This document shows, piece after piece, positions 1-12,034 of a stretch of DNA of 64,000 bases. Position 1 is the first letter of the stretch. Each line of letters starts with the position of its first letter. The stretch covers positions 1,674,001-1,738,000 of the forward strand of contig JAIXMF010000003.1 in the NCBI GenBank assembly GCA_025201365.1, written 5' to 3'. This DNA is from Syncephalis plumigaleata (taxonomy: Eukaryota > Zoopagomycota > Zoopagomycetes > Zoopagales > Piptocephalidaceae). The notes beneath the pieces were generated by a model. It searched no databases. It had not been told where the DNA came from and saw nothing but the letters and a program-made list of their open reading frames with translations. The position numbers and the translations under genes are program-made.

Positions 1-75
1 TTCCCCGACATGGATTTTACTAGTCTCGTCGTTCTACCGACTAAACCGGCTCAAGTCACGTATCGACGTCGATAA
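1..75 (+). CDS. C-terminal fragment of an upstream gene (partial)
   Basis: Frame 1 is open from the first base to a TAA at 73-75 and encodes 24 residues ending in ...TYRRR. The composition looks like coding sequence and the following 230 bp looks like an intergenic promoter for the next gene, so this may be the 3' end of a plus-strand gene that starts before the window. It is too short to recognise, and chance openness cannot be excluded. Confidence 0.3.
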   Translation, partial: FPDMDFTSLVVLPTKPAQVTYRRR

Positions 76-186
76 ACAACAATATCGTCTCGCCTCATTC
101 TACTACTCAATCACATGCATGTCTCGTATGTTTCCCATAACAACTATAAATACTAAACTTTCTGTTCTATTCTATGTTTCTATTAC

Positions 187-235
187 GCCAATTAAATGAG
201 ATGATTGACTAAGCAATATGATCTATATAAATATC
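187..235 (+). promoter_or_regulatory. Putative HIS3 promoter elements (CCAAT, TGACTAA, TATA)
   Basis: Upstream of the HIS3 start at 310 lie a CCAAT-like motif (about 188), the sequence TTGACTAAG (about 205-213), and TATATAA (224-230). TGACTAA resembles a variant of the Gcn4/AP-1 site TGACTCA, which controls HIS3 in yeasts. Spacing is reasonable for a TATA promoter. The assignment is inference from motifs only. Confidence 0.3.
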
Positions 236-309
236 GCGTCATTCCATTATTCCCCCCCCTGAACATACTTTTGCTTTTCTTTTGTCTATTACGGCCTGAT
301 TTATTTACA

Positions 310-1050
310 ATGACTACGCGTACAGCTACGTTAAATCGTACTACCAACGAAACAAACATACAAATAGAAGTGAATCTGGATGCCATACACGGTACTCAAC
401 ATTTTGATATCAGTACAGGTATAGGATTCCTTGATCATGTAAGTGTTCGATAGTCATTGCCAGCTAGCTGACTTTTTACTTCCACTTGCGATAAGCGCTA
501 ATACTCCTATGTATGTAGATGTACCATGCCTTGGCTAAACATGCCGGCTGGTCATTGACCTTGCACTGTAAGGGCGATCTCCATATTGACGACCACCATA
601 CTGCTGAGGACACTGCTATTGCTTTAGGACAAGCTATTGCTAGTGCACTTGGCGAGAAGCGTGGTATTCGTCGATTTGGTCATGCCTACGCTCCATTGGA
701 TGAGGCATTGGCGCGGGCTGTCGTCGACATATCAGGTCGTGGCTTTGCCGACATTCAATTGGGCCTAAAGCGTGAAATGATCGGCACGCTATCCTGTGAG
801 ATGATTCCTCATGTACTCTCCTCGTTAGCCACATCGGCGGGCATCACTCTACATGTCGATGTGCTCAAGGGCTGCAATGATCATCATCGGTAAGTACTAA
901 TAATACTAGCAATAGCAGTAATAACAATAGTAACAATCATCTATTATGAATAGAGCCGAATCGGCCTTCAAGGCATTCGCCGTAGCTATTCGACAAGCAT
1001 TAACACTTACTGGTAGCGATGATGTACCAAGCACTAAGGGCGTATTATAA
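310..1050 (+). CDS. HIS3: Imidazoleglycerol-phosphate dehydratase (histidine biosynthesis)
   Basis: This enzyme dehydrates imidazoleglycerol phosphate to imidazole-acetol phosphate in histidine synthesis, in the cytosol. Three exons fit: 310-438, 519-889 and 954-1050, with GTAAGT donors and TAG acceptors. They join in frame to a protein of 198 residues, normal for the family. Family signatures are visible: GIGFLDH near residue 40, the manganese-binding [16 protein letters not shown], and [16 protein letters not shown] split by the second intron. The start at 310 gives a short N-terminus before the conserved RTTNET segment; an in-frame upstream extension lacks conserved sequence. The gene converges with MAD1, leaving only 88 bp with an ATC microsatellite between the two stop codons. 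Confidence 0.95.
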
Positions 1051-1106
1051 ATTACAATGCTTGTTTTCCTTTTTGCTTTATTAAGAAACAGACGCACAAT
1101 ACAATT

Positions 1107-1132
1107 ATCATCATCATCATCATCATCATCAT
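1107..1132. repeat. (ATC)n microsatellite between convergent gene ends
   Basis: About nine uninterrupted ATC/CAT units lie between the HIS3 stop and the MAD1 stop, in what must be overlapping or abutting 3' UTRs. Confidence 0.9.
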
Positions 1133-1138
1133 TGATGT

Positions 1139-4100
1139 CTATCTATAAAATACTGTTAAGAAACTATAACTACGATTAAATGCTCCCAATTCTATGTCAT
1201 CATTAGACATGTCCATAACACGCATTCCACCCACTCCGATGGGATTGTCTTGACGTTCGAATAGTTCTAGAGTGACAGCACTTAGGAAAGCTGGAATAGA
1301 CCCGCGTTCACCCACCCATAATCGAATGAGATTTTGTAGACTATTTGCGAAATCATCATTGCCACTGTTCACTAGCTGCATGACACCACGATCGTTGCCA
1401 TCGCTACTAAACACGAATGAATGATCATCACGACTGGAGTAGGCGGAGGTAAGACGAACACGTCCATTGGGGAGTAGTTCAAGCTTGTAGCCTAAAAGAC
1501 TATAAATGACATCTCGTAATTCACGTCCTTTAGCAGCAAATATCTAATGAATATCATGATTAATTACTACTACTAGTTTTACGTGCTACTATGTGTACGC
1601 ACCTCTCTTAATCGTCGCATTCGTTTAGCTTCAATGGCAAGTTCCTCTACTAGTCGTGCCTTTTCTGCTTGTTCATTAAGTAAACTCTGGAAAGGTACCG
1701 TATCAAGTGGCTCTCCTCCTTCTCCTTCTCCTCCCTCTAGTTTCGTATTCTGTTCTTCATCTTGATCAGTTGTCCTATTCATACCGCGATACTGTTTCAA
1801 TTTGTCCAATAGTTCTTTGTTCTCCTTTCGTAATGATTCCAATGTAGATTCCCGTATGGCAAAATCTTGTACCGCCAGATTATCCGAGAATTCCAATACC
1901 TAATGATTGACAACACTGTTATCTTCCTATTCAGTATGTACATAGCAACTATTGTCATTATGATCATTTATTTACCCTTATATTAGCACGATCGTAATCA
2001 CCATGACCGGTGGAATGTTCTAATCGAGTGATGTAGTCATCTTGTGTAGTAACTTGCTGTGATAATGCCTGATTCTCTGCTGTAAGTGATTCAATTTTAT
2101 CTAACAGTGCCTTGTCGCTATTATTGTTGTTGCTGCTACTAGTGGATAACGTTGATGCCCCATGAATCTCCTGTTGATATTCATCAATAAGCTTCTCCAA
2201 CATGGCAATACGTTCAGTCTTTTGTTTATCGTAATTATCGCCACTCTGCATAGCATTCTCAATGTCATACGAGCTCTAAGTAATAACAATTATCAATATA
2301 TATGATATTCATAGTGGCTGTAATCCCTTACCACTTGTTCTCTTAGGAAATCAATTTCCTTTTGTGCTAATTTATGCTTGCGTTGATATCGTTTTATTTC
2401 GCATTGATCTGCCTCTCGTTTCGCCTCTAGCTCCTTGTATTTGTATCTTGCTCTTTGTTCTATTGCAACAAATATTATAAATAGTCACCTTCTTAATCAT
2501 TGTTAATAACCTACCAATTGCTGTGCATTCTCTAAATTCAATTCTAATTGTCGTATTCTAGCTTGAAGTTCACCCTGTTGCTCGGTGAGTGCCACCAGTT
2601 CCATACGCTGACTCATCAGTGTAGAACTCATTTTATACGGTGAAGTCATTGTCGCATCATTAGACGAATTGGCAAGGAAGTCGGCCCTATATAGTAGCAA
2701 TTCTATTAGTAGTGGATATTGACATCAATCTCAATGATTACTTACCATTCCGATTTCTCTTTACGTAATAGGGAACATTCTACTTCGAGTTCATCATACT
2801 TTGAACGATATATCTCCATCTGTTCCATCCGAGCCATTAGTCGTTTCTTCTCCTCTTCCAGTAAACTAGCTTTTCGTTCCGTAGTGCGATAATAGTCAGC
2901 TCTTTACTTTGTGATTTCGTTAATGCTTCCAAGTCTTGTATTCTAATAGCTTGATCTGATAGTATCGTTACATTCATTTAGTAAGCGTAGCTTGAGAGTG
3001 AACTGTAGTCATTCGCTTACTTTGTAGTCGTTTTGCATTGATGGCACCTGTTACAGAAGAATCACCTGTGGCCTGAAGTGTCTGCATTCCAGTTCCTTTT
3101 CCGATAATCTCGACTGTGTTTCCTGGAGTTGCGTTTGTTGTTTCTGAACATACTCGGTCTGTTCTGCCAACTATTCCAATGGTAAATAATAAATATAATA
3201 GATTATTCAAACAAGTAGATATTTACCTTTTGTCGTAGCAACTCTAATTCCTGCTCGTAACCTTGATTCTTAGTTTGAAGCGTTTTAATTTGATGATACG
3301 AACCACTTTGATCGGATCGCGCTGTTTCACGCAGGACAGCCAGTTCGCTTTTTAGTTTCGCTTCACTCTCTTGTAATCGTGCTATCTCCTTCTCTTTCTC
3401 ACTCTAGTATACATACAAGTTATTGCCATCATTCTTATTATTGCTTATACTGAGCATTACCTGATAGCGTTCATGTGTCTCCTTTAGTTCCTCTAGCTTT
3501 GCCTTTGTACTACTATCGATAGCATATAAATACCGCCGATCTTCTTCCAATTTCTAATAAGGATTAGTATACTATTCAGCAAGTATGAGAATGTATTAAG
3601 GAACACTTACTTCAACTCGTTGTATTCGTTCTTTTAGTTGTTGTTGCAATCTTTGAGCAAATGTGGCTGCCTCTAGTAATTTACGCTCTGTTTCAGTACG
3701 TTGTGCTGCCAATTGGTAAACAAGTTCGCCAACTTTCTGCTTTGCCTCCACCGCTTCTAATACTACATATATATATATATATATATACAATTAGTATATC
3801 GTATAGTATGCTACATGTATATTCTACATACCATAAGCATCTAGATTCAATAGGGAAACATCTTTATCGCCATCTTGCTTACAATCATGATCATTTTCAT
3901 TGTCTATATTCTCATTTTCCTCTGCAATATCCTCGGAAGTAGATGCTAGCCTGTCATTTAGCGTAGTGCTCAATCCACCTTGGCTTCCCTTCGCTATCAT
4001 CTTTGTTCCCGTAGCCTTATTCACGAGTAGACATTGTTAGTTCATTCCTCATCATCATCCTTCTCAAATAATAGCAATGAGTTCTTACCGCATCTAGCCA

Positions 4101-4571
4101 ACGATTAATCCGAGTAGAGTCCAATAAATCAGCAGAGATGGCATTTCTAGTGGCTCGAGCAGGGGTGGGCTCTACCGAATACTGCATCGGCATTTTGGAT
4201 CGACGTAATGTCGTCGGATATCCCGTAGTTGGTGCTATCGGTCGAGTGGCATTCGGCCGTACAGCCGTGTAAGAATAAAGCGGTCGAGTAGCATCAGTAC
4301 CAAATGGATTTGGTTTTCTCGCCGTTGCAACGCTAGAAGACGCCTCGTTCACCGTCGCTAGACTAGGTGCCACCCGTGTCGTTCGTGTTCCTGCCGTATA
4401 GTTCGCCAATGACACGCTCGGTGGTGCACTCTCCTCACTTTCAGTCGCTAGTCTTGCGCGTGCATTCTGCGCAGGTGTTGCCACTAGGAACGGATTATCT
4501 GCGCCAGCATCGCGAATTATATCAGATTCATTGGTATTATTCTTACGAGGTCGTTTACTCGGTGGATTCAT
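1139..4571 (-). CDS. MAD1: Spindle assembly checkpoint protein Mad1
   Basis: Mad1 recruits Mad2 to unattached kinetochores and sits at nuclear pores in interphase. The last exon carries the conserved Mad1 C-terminal fold, with FSSDGNDRGVMQLV, then LIRLWVGERGSIPAFLSAVT and LELFERQ, matching the family's WVG..IP.FL..LTLEF pattern. The middle exons are almost pure coiled coil. The N-terminal exon (4571-4089) is disordered and basic, starting MNPPSKRPRKN. At least nine short introns interrupt it. One donor appears to be G|GTTATT near 2513, because only that choice keeps the coiled coil in frame. Near 2904 the frame slips by one missing base at a T run. It is divergent from the WW-protein gene. 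The C-terminal match makes identity good; exact exon edges are partly inferred. Confidence 0.85.
3767..3787. repeat. (AT)n microsatellite in a MAD1 intron
   Basis: An uninterrupted AT dinucleotide run lies in the intron before the coiled-coil exon of MAD1. Confidence 0.9.
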
Positions 4572-5066
4572 CGTATTAACAGGGATGATTAAACAAATAA
4601 AAAAGGTAGATGCCAATAAACACGACGATTACAATGCCAATTGTGATTTTCACTATTATCATCAGTCTAACGAGGATCCAAGCAATCTGTACCGTATGTA
4701 GACTGATTTCACTGAAATCACATTCATTTTGGAGAGAGAGATGCCACTCAATCAATCAATCAATCTCTCGTTCATCGTCATCGTCATCGACAAGCCAAGC
4801 GTATCATCTATTTTTAGTTGACGTGCTTGGTTTCCCCTTATGAAAAAACACGATAAAGATATCAACGTAGCATGTTCGCCGACCTATTAAAGCGGGCGAT
4901 AACACCGGGCAAAGATCCGCACCTACTCGTTGCACTGTTTCCTCCTATCTTTCACTTCTCTTCTCTTTGCTCTTCTCTTTGCTGTTCTCTTGGCACTTTT
5001 TGATATCGCCGCTCATTTGCTTTGTAAGTCTTTATTCTAACGTCAGTCATATCACATCAATAAAAC
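4572..5066. other. Divergent intergenic region between MAD1 and the WW-protein gene
   Basis: This 495-bp spacer must hold both promoters. It shows short repeats of ATCA (4750-4766) and of TCATCG (4770-4790), and a CT-rich tract with TCTTCTCTTTGC repeated (4945-4990) shortly upstream of the plus-strand start. No ORF here looks coding. Confidence 0.5.
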
Positions 5067-5608
5067 ATGGAAAGCCGTCCATTGCCACCTGACTGGACCA
5101 GCCAGTATGATGACCGTGAACAGCGTCTTTTCTTCACCAACACGTTGACTCAGTATCGTACTTGGGAGGATCCACGTCCTGCTTACTACGCACAAAAGGA
5201 GCAACAGCAACAGCAAGGCTACCAACAAGACTATCCTTCCTATCCACCTCCGCAACAGCAGTATCAACCTCCTCCTCCACAGCAAGACTACCAACCCAAC
5301 CACCTTATCAGAATAAACCAAATATGCCCGAGGACATTCCAGGACCACCATCCATCACAATCATAGCAGTGGTCTTAGCGAGGAGACCGTCTACAATAGC
5401 GGCCTTAGTGAAGAGACGGTCTACGTTTCACAGCAACAAGAGGAAGAATCGCACTCATCTGGCATTGGTGTGGGCGGTGCTATGGCCATCGCTGCCGGTG
5501 CCGGTCTAGTGGGTGCCTTGGCCGGTGGTCTCATTGCTAGTCATCAGAATAGTAAGAATGATGAAAAGCACAAGCACAAACAAAACTACACCGGCGGTAG
5601 ATATTAAT
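5067..5608 (+). CDS. WW-domain protein with C-terminal glycine-zipper segment (frame interrupted)
   Basis: The start ATG at 5067 opens a WW domain at residues 5-37 (LPPDWTSQYDD then TWEDPRP, with both tryptophans and the proline), which binds proline-rich peptides. A Q/P/Y-rich linker follows. The 3' part encodes two tandem copies of SGLSEETVY and then GVGGAMAIAAGAGLVGALAGG, a glycine-zipper helix that may contact membrane, with a lysine/histidine tail ending YTGGRY. The three parts lie in three frames; each step equals one missing base at a C run (5295-5297 and 5352-5353). A 106-nt intron from 5261 to 5366 would also join the ends in frame, but its donor (GTATCA) is poor and it would remove coding-like sequence. 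Function unknown. Confidence 0.7.
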
Positions 5609-5885
5609 CAATATAGATCATGTTGATTCATTTCTCTTCTTCTTCTTTCTATTCATTCAATAAATAAACACTATATGAAATGGTATCATTTATTGTCATC
5701 CTATGTAGATCAGTAGTTGAACATTATGTCAACAACTTGTGCATATCATCATCTTCATTCTTCTTCATTGTTTGTATCTACGCTTATCGATTGACCTTGT
5801 TCGCTCGCCACTAACGATGCTACTTGACTATATCATATTATGAATTAGTTGTAATCTATCAGAGTATATATCATTAGCATGCTTA

Positions 5886-6669
5886 TTACTTTTCCGCTTT
5901 CTTCTGTTTACAAAAACGTGCGTATGAATTGTTTTCGGGTAGAGTACACCATGCTATGCATTCCTGATAACGAGGAGATTCCATATTTACCGTCCATTGA
6001 AACTCTTCATAAAGTGCAAGTTGTTGACGAAATCCCGTATTAGGTCTTGACAAGGACAAGCGTTACCATTATTATGATTTAGTGTATACACCTCTAATAA
6101 ATTCATACTACGCCATCGTCACTTACTTGATGATCGTTCGTGATTGACGTACAGCGGTTGTAGCCTGTTCTACGGACCATTGATACTTACGCATTAGATA
6201 AGCAATAACAATGGTGGAACTTCTTGATATGCCAGCCATACTAGTAGTAGACTAAGTAAGTGTACATGAATAACAGGTAGTTACTCGCACCTACCAGTGA
6301 ACTAGTACTTGTCCTCCTTGTTCAATACAAGTATCAATAAAGGCAAAGGTATCGTCGAAATACCGAAGTAAATTAGTGGCAGGTTGGTCATCTACTGCAA
6401 TGACCAAATATTCAAAGCGCTATCAACTGTATTAGTACAACATAGAAGATAGTAGAGACGGTAGTTACTTACGTCACGATGGACAGGTTTCTGCAAATGC
6501 GTAACTTGTACAATATGAGTAATACCCATCTCGTCTAGTATGTCAGCATTACGAGCAGAAAACTGACTATTATCGTGTTAGATAGCGATAGAGTGTATCC
6601 CGTTGTTTATTACCTTCCTAGATAAAGACCAGGTACAATGGAACTGGTAGCAACCATTTCTTGCAACAT
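5886..6669 (-). CDS. Dual-specificity protein phosphatase
   Basis: The spliced product reads MLQEMVATSSIVPGLYLGS.., then DILDEMGITHIVQVT, a region around VLVHC, then MAGISRSSTIVIAYLMRK. Joined across an intron with donor GTAGGT, this makes the active-site signature HCMAGISRSS, an exact HCxAGxSRS motif of atypical dual-specificity phosphatases. The general-acid aspartates lie in AVDDQP upstream. Four exons are visible: first 6669-6614, second from 6566, with GTAATA, GTAAGT and GTAGGT donors. The tail after the domain, ending FCKQKKAEK, is short. The total is about 190 residues, typical of small DSPs. It ends 51 bp after the next gene's stop in the same direction. Substrate cannot be told from sequence. 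Confidence 0.88.
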
Positions 6670-6720
6670 ATTGATTAGTGAAGTGAATTGAAGTGGAAAT
6701 ACAATGTATTATTTTTATTA

Positions 6721-8398
6721 CTATGACGAATGCAATGGCCATAATGCTATTCGACCGTCACGTCCACCACTTGCCAGCATTAATTGATTGGTTTGCTGAC
6801 GCATAATCGATCGTTGTAAAAGTCGACTACGCGGTTGATGTTGTACAGATAGACTTGTAGTAGTATCTTGATTATTATCGTCGGATAATGTAGCTGGCGT
6901 AGTTACTGCTAGTGCACTGACACTACCACGATGATAATGTAACTGAACAGGACTAGTCGTCATGTCATTGCTATTATACAAATAAACACTAGAAACAAAC
7001 AATATAGAGAGAGTGAGAGATTAGCTATCATGTAAATACGTACTAGTCTGTATTACTTACATGCCATCCCAAGTGGCAAATGCTATTAGATTACACTCGG
7101 ACTGACAAACTATATCGGCAATACCGGTGGCTTTATCTATGTTCATGGACGGAAACGAGGATGTTTCGTCGATTGAATACGAGGTATCAGACAATATCAA
7201 CTTGATTCGACCTATCTGTTCCCCGGCAGATCCCGTGTATACGATATTCAAGTTCATGTCAATGCCAAGTGACATTACTTGAGTACAATTAATAGTAAAT
7301 ATAAAGTAAACCAGTCATCACTTCTACAACAACGATGCTTGTCCTCTGCTTACTTACTTGGTTCTCGATGAGTAGTAATCCGCCAAACTATGTGTGCAGC
7401 AGTTGATCCAGTAGTAGTACTGGTCCATGACCATGCAATGACACTTCCATCTTCGTAACCAGCCAGTAGATGAACATGATTCAGTAGATTGCCAGTATCA
7501 TTACTCGATGATAATGCTTGCTTCTGAATAGGAAGAAATGCCAATGCCATACACACGCCTGTTATCAATGAATGAGTTATTAACTACTACGTATAATAAA
7601 CATGACCGTATTCTGACTTGCCTGTAGGTTTATCATGATCATCCATCATACCAACATCCGCGCATAGTGTTTGCCCATTCAATAAAGAATATACGCTAAT
7701 CTATACAACGACAATTAATAACTGACTACCTCGTACTTTTAACATAATATAGCATGACATACTTTATTGGGATCTGACACAGCTGGTCCTGCCATAATCC
7801 ATAATGGTGTTGTCGTATCTAATAGCATCATCATTGATAAATATATTGATTACGCGTAGCAAATACAATCACTACTTACCGGGAATGTTCACTGTCGGTA
7901 AGCAAAGTAGTGCAGCCTTACAAAAGTTCGTATCGTTGACAGCCAGTTGTTCTATCAGTTGAGGTGGTGCTGTACGTCGACCAGTAACACTCGACTCCTC
8001 CTTACTTATATCGTCTACTAGACGCCAGACACACGCTCGACCATCTCGACCGTGACTGGACACGAGCAATATCAACATCAATAACAGTTGTTCGCTTATC
8101 GTCACAGCTGTATATACTCACGTGAACAGGCAGTCATTCGATAGACTTAGACGTATAAAACACCATTCGTATGTATTTTCATATGTCGAATGGGTCGTCT
8201 CGTTCGTAAATCCCAAGCAAGCACCACGCCATCCACATCACTAGTAAGGAAACGTCACTACTTGTCAACTACTACACACACCGATTACCGTATTGCTTAC
8301 CCCGAATAGAGCCGAGTTCTAGCGGGATTAAACGTCAGCGTGGTTATTTGTGCCTCATGACCACGTAATACGAAAGAAGGTGAAGGTTCGTGAGCCAT
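6721..8398 (-). CDS. ASA1: WD40 protein, ASTRA-associated protein 1-like (ASA1/GNB1L)
   Basis: The protein begins MAHEPSPSFVLRGHEAQITT, the first WD40 blade, then GDVDGVVLAWDLRTRRP, THGRDGRACVWRL, GYEDGSVIAWSW and a last blade ASGGRDGRIALWPL. The order, with an N-terminal LRGH..I..L blade and a THGRD blade, matches the ASTRA-associated protein 1 family, which helps the TTT/ASTRA complex mature PIKK kinases. Eight or so short introns interrupt it. Between blade 2 and blade 3 the frame moves by one missing base at an A run (plus strand 8157-8160). The gene is divergent from the hydrolase gene, with a 218-bp shared promoter. WD40 identity is firm; the ASA1 call is good but not certain. Confidence 0.72.
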
Positions 8399-8616
8399 TA
8401 AGACGCGAGAAAGTTAAGAATAAATATGGAGCAATATTTATCTATCAGTTTGTTGATATAACAAAATAAAAATATACATATTCATTTATGAACGAGCTCA
8501 ATATCGGCGATTTTAATGGCCGATAAATTCTCGTTGTCATATCATTCTGGGTTGGTCACCATGTAACGTCTTCCTTCTATTCCTTCTTGTATTTACTTGT
8601 GGAGTATACTATTGCC

Positions 8617-10042
8617 ATGATTACGAAAACCTCGTCTGTTAAATTGGTTACCGCTGCGGAACCATGTTTAAAGCTGGCCTATCGTCGCTATCAGCTACGT
8701 TCGAGGAGTGGTGAGCACGGCAGCAGCCTACAATATTTGCCTAAGCAATGTCAATAGTAATGACGCACGCACCGGTCTATGCAAGGAAGTGTACGAGCCA
8801 TTACTACATCATATCGATACGGTGAATGGTGAAGCTATATCCATGGATTTACGCAATCATGGTGATAGTGCTGTAGCGAATCGATTACCATTTGAAAGTG
8901 GTCAGGCAACCACTGGTAAGTATGAAATAATAACAATAGTGTAGTAGTATTAACAATGGAGTAATAGTGGCATTTGAGATTACTACAAAGACACATATAG
9001 CATGCTAAAAACACTTGATATGAATAATAAAAAGGAACCGATTATTGGTATTGGACATTCGGCTGGTGCTACCGCATTGTATGTGTACCTAGTCTATAGA
9101 GTATAGTAAACAGTGCTAACTAGGCGTATGATGATGATGATGATGATCATAGATTATTGACAGAGGCAGCATATCCCGGCACATTTAGCGCTATCATCGC
9201 TATTGATCCTATCGTGTCGACGGTTGATCTTGAAGACACGTCTATGTCATCGTCAATACGCTATATGTCTAATGCTACAGATGATATGGCTGCTGCGGTT
9301 AAGCGACGTCGTGATAACTGGCCTAGTCGGTAAGTAGTAAGCATGTATGTACGTGTACAACATCGAATAGTAATAATAATAGATCATTATAGCGAGGTAG
9401 CCTACAATCATTTGTACGGGCGTGGCATGTTTACCAATTGGGACAAGGATGCATTCAAATCATATATTGTATGTATTCGATATGCGCGTGCGTGTATATA
9501 CGGCTAACAATGACGATGAATGCTACTCTAGCAATATGGCTTACAACAAGTTGACTCGAGTGGTCATGTCGCCTTGAAGATGCCCACTACAATGGAATCG
9601 GTAGGTGTAGTTAAACGTATTATACTTTACCTAATATTATTAATCATTGCTATAGGAGGCATTCTCAGTGGTAAACATTTGCTTTATAGTAATTTTAAGA
9701 ATCTATCCAAGATCAACATACCAGTTTTATTTATTGCTGCGAGCAATTCCAATATGAAGTGAGTGTACGTATAATCTGGTAAATTCATGTTTATCAACTA
9801 GTGTTGTACCATAGTCCACCGGATATTATACAGATCATTGGCAAACAATGTGTACAAGGAAAGGTAGTCACGATGGAGGGACTAAGTCATATGATGCCAT
9901 TAGAGCGACCAGATAGGATTGGTAAGTATGTAGTAGTCTATCTTGAACATGTATAGCTTACAACTATGCAAATATTATAGCGAAAGCCATTGATCAATTC
10001 ATATCGTCACTTGATACACCTACCGCACATTCACGTCTATAA
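8617..10042 (+). CDS. Alpha/beta-hydrolase, fungal Lpx1/peroxisomal-lipase-like
   Basis: The nucleophile elbow GHSAG (GxSxG) follows IIGIG, and the catalytic histidine lies near the C-terminus in GLSHMMPLERPDRI. Upstream, THA..TGLCKEVYEPLLHHI and AISMDLRNHGDSA form the oxyanion loop region and early strands. A lid-like helical insert lies between. Introns are short; the first (8711-8757, 47 nt) joins RSRS to VMTHA. Two one-base gaps in frame are seen, near 8772 and near 8976. The C-terminus is TAHSRL, which is not a convincing PTS1. The fold is certain; the substrate (ester or lipid) is inference from the family. Confidence 0.8.
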
Positions 10043-10610
10043 AAATGTATTGACAATTGATTGATTGTTGTCCACGCGTATCTTATTATGTCGTCTGTTT
10101 GTTGTTAATAAACTCGTTTCCCTCCTTACTCTGCCATGTTTGCTGTTGTATACGTGATATCATTAACCGAGTATTCCAGCAATAGTTATTGCAAATGTCG
10201 ATGAAATGAAGGGAAATACAAGCAACGTATGCGAATATACGCATACAGGTAAGCAAGCATTCACCATTCATAATTATCAGTTAGCATCAGTCATTCTGTA
10301 TAGTCATTGTATATCTAGTTGTATACACGTAGTCAAGTCCATTGTTGACTATACTCCTAATGACGAGCACATCATATTGCAGCAGTACATTTAAAAGCTA
10401 TAATATATTGTATCGAAATAGTGAGTATGTTTTATTGATGATGAAATCATTAGATCATACAGCGATATCAGCAGTTGTATGGTATGCTGTGCGAGTGCCA
10501 TCACATTCTCATTGTCTATATGATTGCTAATCGATTCAATGACCTATTAGTATTCTAGTAGAATGAATCAGTTATTGCTCGGTACTTACCGTATACTAAT
10601 AGTGTTCCGA
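10043..10610. other. Spacer between convergent genes, no gene seen
   Basis: A 568-bp AT-rich interval between the stops of the hydrolase and the secreted kinase gene. Short open frames exist on both strands but none has coding character or a recognisable motif. Confidence 0.5.
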
Positions 10611-11893
10611 TTATAACTTGGACTCGCGTGGCTTTAATCCTTTTAATGCACGCATAGGAGCGGAGCAAGTAAACCGGTCAAGTTCTAATGTGTAATACGC
10701 TTTGAAGAGATAACGCATTGAAGGAAGGGCTGGCTTTACATCAGGTAGTTTTAATGATAAACCAGGTACTCTTTGCTTTAGGCCAGCAGTAATTAGGCAT
10801 TTGTTAAAAGCGTTTAACTTCTCTACAGCGGCTGACTCGGAAAGCTCAGAGCCTTTCTTAAAAGTGTCATGATGATAAAAAAGAATGCATTCAAAAATTT
10901 TGCTATCGCAAAGGTAAAGTGATGACAGGCAAAGTATTTTTGAGGTGGATCTGGTAACAAGTATTCCATATTGTTCGGATTTATACGAGCCCAGTCATTC
11001 GTCTTTTCATCAAACACTACTACTAAATCGTAATCTATAATCTTTGGAATGTATTTGCCATTTGAATCTTGGTGTAGTATAATATCTATATTCCATTATT
11101 AGCATACTCAATTATTATAAATGCTTACTTACTCCTCGGAGCTATATCCATATGAACAATACGAGCATTGTAAAGATAAAGCAAACCTACAGAACAATTA
11201 GTAACAATGCTATATACGGATAATCATAATGCATACCCTTAATAATATCAGGTAATATTTTGGCAGCAACAATATATGCTTGAGCAGGGGTATTTTTTTC
11301 GAAGTAGTCTAATAAGGACATTCCCTAACGAAGCTGTAAAGATGACATACGTACGTCTGCCTGGGATCAGCCGAGTTAATATCCACCGGACCGGCCTTAG
11401 TAAAGGCAAATTGATGCAAGGGATTCATGACATTTTGTTGACCTACTGCGTAATCTTTGACACTCCCTTCTTTCAATTCCGTTTCATTTATTCAATGCCT
11501 GTTTTATATCAAATATGAGTGAGGTTATTGGATAATAGATAGATATACTCACTTTAAATGCAGCTACTTCCTTCAATGTCTTGTCGCATTTCATAAAAGC
11601 ATCGTGGCCGTTCCAATCTACTCGAGCAAAACTAAGCTCCTTACCATCTCCACCACCCCAGCGTATGTTCGACAGAAAAAGATTATCCTTGTATTTTTCG
11701 ACGTATTTTGTGGAAACTGTGGGTTTGATTACATGACCTATAAGTAAGTTAGCAGACGTCGGATAAGACTACGTATGAATAGCTTGCCTTCTTTGAAAAC
11801 GCCACCCTCATATGAAAGAACACTCGGTAGCTGGGATAAAAGTGCTAAAGCACAAGTGCTAATAGCTAATGCAGAATTTAGAGTTACTCGCAT
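10611..11893 (-). CDS. Secreted or lumenal divergent protein kinase
   Basis: The product starts with a signal peptide (MRVTLNSALAISTCALALLS then LPSVLSYEGG). Kinase-like motifs follow: DAFMKCDKTLKEVAAF (candidate ATP lysine), the catalytic loop IVHMDIAPRNIIL (an H-x-D-x5-N pattern), and KIIDYDLVVVF in place of the usual DFG. The C-lobe ends with ALKGLKPRESKL. Introns of 50-70 nt separate four or five exons. The frame slips by one missing base at plus 11323-11325 and at the A6 run 10877-10882, and the exon 2/3 join near 11500 is unresolved. The IDYD motif and signal peptide suggest a secretory-pathway kinase-like protein. Activity and substrate are unknown. It lies alone in a repeat-bearing, gene-poor zone. 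Confidence 0.62.
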
Positions 11894-12034
11894 ATTGTTC
11901 GTTACGACCTAAGCGCAAAGAAGTGGATGTATTTATGTTGTGCGTGTGAATGAGAATATGATAGTGAGCTATTGACTTGTTCACGGCAAATGGCAATTAA
12001 TTTATAGGTGAAAGGTCAATGACTACGGTGTTAA

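Noticed and set aside
192-386. Minus ORF over the HIS3 start
   Set aside because: Antisense to HIS3 exon 1 and its promoter; no coding features.
5261-5366. 106-nt intron in the WW gene
   Set aside because: It would restore frame, but its donor is poor and it would delete Q/P-rich sequence that itself looks coding; two missing bases at C runs fit the wider pattern better.
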